Shown here in pieces: positions 62,612 through 64,000 of a stretch of 64,000 bases of DNA (its first letter is position 1; the number at the start of each line of letters is the position of its first letter). The position numbers and the translations under genes were made by a program. This stretch comes from Natrialbaceae archaeon AArc-T1-2. Lineage in GTDB: Archaea; Halobacteriota; Halobacteria; Halobacteriales; Natrialbaceae. The notes beneath the pieces were generated by a model. It was given only the letters and a program-made list of their open reading frames with translations, was not told the DNA's origin and ran no database searches. The stretch spans positions 1,426,001-1,490,000 of the forward strand of contig NZ_CP127174.1 of the NCBI RefSeq assembly GCF_030273315.1. The letters are read 5' to 3'.

Positions 62612-62773
62612 CTACCGGCCGGTGATGATGTTCGTGCTCTCACAGCGAGGACACTGTGTCATCCGGCCGAGACCGGGGACCTCGACGCGGTTCCACTCGT
62701 CGTCGCCGCCCGGCGCTTCGAACCCACAGTTCAGACACCGTGATCGTTCGACTGCCGATGGTTCGCTGGCCAT
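62612..62773 (-). CDS. 53-residue zinc-ribbon protein
   Basis: MASEPSAVERSRCLNCGFEA, then TQCPRCESTNIITGR. Two CxxC knuckles separated by 25 residues form a zinc ribbon typical of haloarchaeal micro-proteins. A longer frame upstream is not plausible. It lies downstream of the HTH-like gene on the same strand, with a gap of about 100 bp. Confidence 0.7.
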   Translation of the reverse strand: MASEPSAVERSRCLNCGFEAPGGDDEWNRVEVPGLGRMTQCPRCESTNIITGR

Positions 62774-62870
62774 ACCTGCTATCACGGCTCGTGGTACCAT
62801 AGAACTTTCCACGCCGTCTCGAACTCGTCCACCGCTCGAGCGAAACGACCACGACCCGCGGCCTCGCCGT

Positions 62871-63410
62871 TTACCGGGGATAGCCGCGACGGTATCGCCG
62901 GGGCTGCTCGTCCGCCGATCGATCGCTCGAGTCGTCGAACGCGAGCGTCGGGTCCGTGGCCTCGCCGCAGACCAGCGCCTCGAGTCGATCGAGCACGTCG
63001 ATCGTTCGGTCGCCGTCGCGTGAGGGGGCGACGTGGACGACGTTCCCGCCGCGATACTCCGCCAGCGCGATCGACGGTAGCCGACAGATTTCGAAGGTCT
63101 CGCCGGTGAGTTTCGACTCGACGTGACGCATCCGGAAGAACGGCTCGAGCTGACGGCCGGTGCGGTCGGCCCACGTCTCGAACGACGCGATCGTCGTTTC
63201 GATCCGCTCGAGCTGTGGGATCGATCGCACGCGGTCGGTCCGCTGGAACGCCCGTCCCCAGACACCGACCCTGACCGAGTCGATCGAATCTCGCGTCTCG
63301 AGACGGTCGACGAACTCGAGGGCCCGGTCGTGTGCTGGCCCCGCAGTCATGGGATCGAACGACCGGAGCCAGAGTTCAACGGCCTTTCCGTCCGGCGAGT
63401 GATCGATCAC
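62871..63410 (-). CDS. Haloarchaeal HTH-domain regulator-like protein
   Basis: 179 residues from a GTG giving (M)IDHSPDGKAVELWLRSF. The family-like segment GPAHDRALEFVDRLETRDSIDSVRVGVWGRAFQRT is followed by EPFFRMRHVESKLTGETFEICRLPSIALAEYRGGNVVHVAPS. Such proteins are often annotated as HTH-domain proteins in haloarchaea; here the HTH is not obvious by eye. The C-terminal tail is Arg-rich. The start codon is moderately certain. No partner gene is evident. Confidence 0.6.
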   Translation of the reverse strand: MIDHSPDGKAVELWLRSFDPMTAGPAHDRALEFVDRLETRDSIDSVRVGVWGRAFQRTDRVRSIPQLERIETTIASFETWADRTGRQLEPFFRMRHVESKLTGETFEICRLPSIALAEYRGGNVVHVAPSRDGDRTIDVLDRLEALVCGEATDPTLAFDDSSDRSADEQPRRYRRGYPR

Positions 63411-63530
63411 GGGTGTTCTCCGTCGAGGCTGTCCACGGACTGTGTCAAAAGCGTTGTCGAGACGTCGTGATAGCTTACGCCGTTTTGGCGGAGGACAAAC
63501 GTTTTGGACGCAGGTCTGGTCACGAGGGAC

Positions 63531-64000
63531 ATGGTCGATAGCAGACGATACGAGTTCGAGGGGACCGAACCGTCGATCCACGAGGACGCACGTGTCAGTC
63601 GAGAGGCGACGCTGGTCGGAGACGTGACGATCGAAGCCGAGGCGAGCATCTGGCCGGGCGTCGTCTGCCGGGGTGACGTCGCGCCGGTCACCGTCGGCCG
63701 GATGACACACGTCGGGGACAACGCAACGTTGCACGCGTCGCAACTTGGCGAACAGGTGATGTGTGGCCACGGCGCGATACTCAACGACGCGGTCGTCGAG
63801 GACGACGCGCTCGTGGGGTTCAACGCGACGCTCAACTCCAGCGTACACGTCGGTGCGGGGAGTATCGTCGCCTCCGGGACGGTGGTGCCCGAAGGCTACG
63901 ACATTCCGCCCGAATCGTTCGTCAGAGGTGTCCCCGCCTCGGTGTCGCCGCTTTCTGAGACGACGATCGATCCCGACGAGATCTTCGAAGAGCACTCCTC
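63531..64000 (+). CDS. Gamma-carbonic anhydrase-like protein (3' end outside window)
   Basis: The ATG at 63531 opens MVDSRRYEFEGTEPSIHEDA and continues through 156 complete codons to the right edge, so the C-terminus is missing. Left-handed beta-helix hexapeptide repeats are visible (VTIEAEASIWPGVVCRGDVAPVTVG). Possible zinc ligands are in DNATLHAS and CGHGAILND. Related proteins are carbonic anhydrases or acyltransferase-like hydrolases. It is divergent from the HTH-like gene. Confidence 0.85.
   Translation, partial: MVDSRRYEFEGTEPSIHEDARVSREATLVGDVTIEAEASIWPGVVCRGDVAPVTVGRMTHVGDNATLHASQLGEQVMCGHGAILNDAVVEDDALVGFNATLNSSVHVGAGSIVASGTVVPEGYDIPPESFVRGVPASVSPLSETTIDPDEIFEEHS

Noticed and set aside
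1-64000. CRISPR array, rRNA operon, IS element or prophage
   Set aside because: No regularly spaced repeats, rRNA segments, transposase or phage genes were seen on either strand.

Overview
This window is chromosomal DNA of a haloarchaeon. It is GC-rich with strong codon bias, encodes acidic proteins, has archaeal TATA-box promoters with many leaderless starts, a split RNA polymerase (B'', B', A', A''), ribosomal protein uL16 of the L10e type, archaeal SepF, Hel308, DP1 and Orc1/Cdc6. The gene order orc1, signal peptidase, DP1, lysC, hel308, cgi121 recalls the start of the Haloferax volcanii chromosome. The ORBs and palindromes look like those of the Natrialbales branch, which is inference.

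Layout. (1) 1-7.1 kb is the main replication origin: the origin-associated trio oapC-oapB-oapA on the minus strand, an intergenic origin with inverted ORB elements around an AT-rich core, then orc1, a signal peptidase and the DP1 subunit of DNA polymerase D. Further ORB-like sites lie inside the orc1 and DP1 coding regions. (2) 7.1-26.9 kb is core metabolism and repair: aspartate kinase, phosphate transporter, Hel308 with KEOPS subunit Cgi121, MutS, ThiD-ThiN, an AIR-synthase-like protein, an M29 aminopeptidase, threonine aldolase, a phosphoesterase and an XPD-type helicase. (3) 26.9-28.4 kb is a small AT-rich accessory patch with a polysaccharide-deacetylase lipoprotein and a 37-residue ORF. 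(4) 28.4-39 kb holds LigT-like, SerB, transporters, small zinc-ribbon proteins, a PUA protein, SepF and EF-2. (5) 40-44.3 kb is an accessory island that separates EF-2 from rps7. It carries an unrecognised three-gene operon encoding a Tat-type exported LamG-like protein, a CARDB-like protein and a 2-TM peptide, plus a DUF305 protein. (6) 44.3-53.4 kb is the rpoH-rpoB2-rpoB1-rpoA1-rpoA2 / rps12-rps7 cluster, with no nusA in its usual place. (7) 53.6-57.6 kb holds two tRNA-Asp genes, an RPA operon and tRNA-His. All three tRNA genes are followed by alternately oriented copies of their own 3' ends. (8) 57.6-64 kb holds an M50 protease, a winged-helix regulator, L10e, an ATP-grasp ligase, Hsp20, type II GAPDH, small regulators and the start of a gamma-carbonic-anhydrase-like gene.

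The most unusual signals are non-coding or dual-purpose: ORBs written into disordered coding segments, a family of roughly 81-bp palindromes starting with TGATAC that often supplies gene stop codons, and the palindromised tRNA tails. The 40-43 kb operon is the best candidate for an undescribed protein system.
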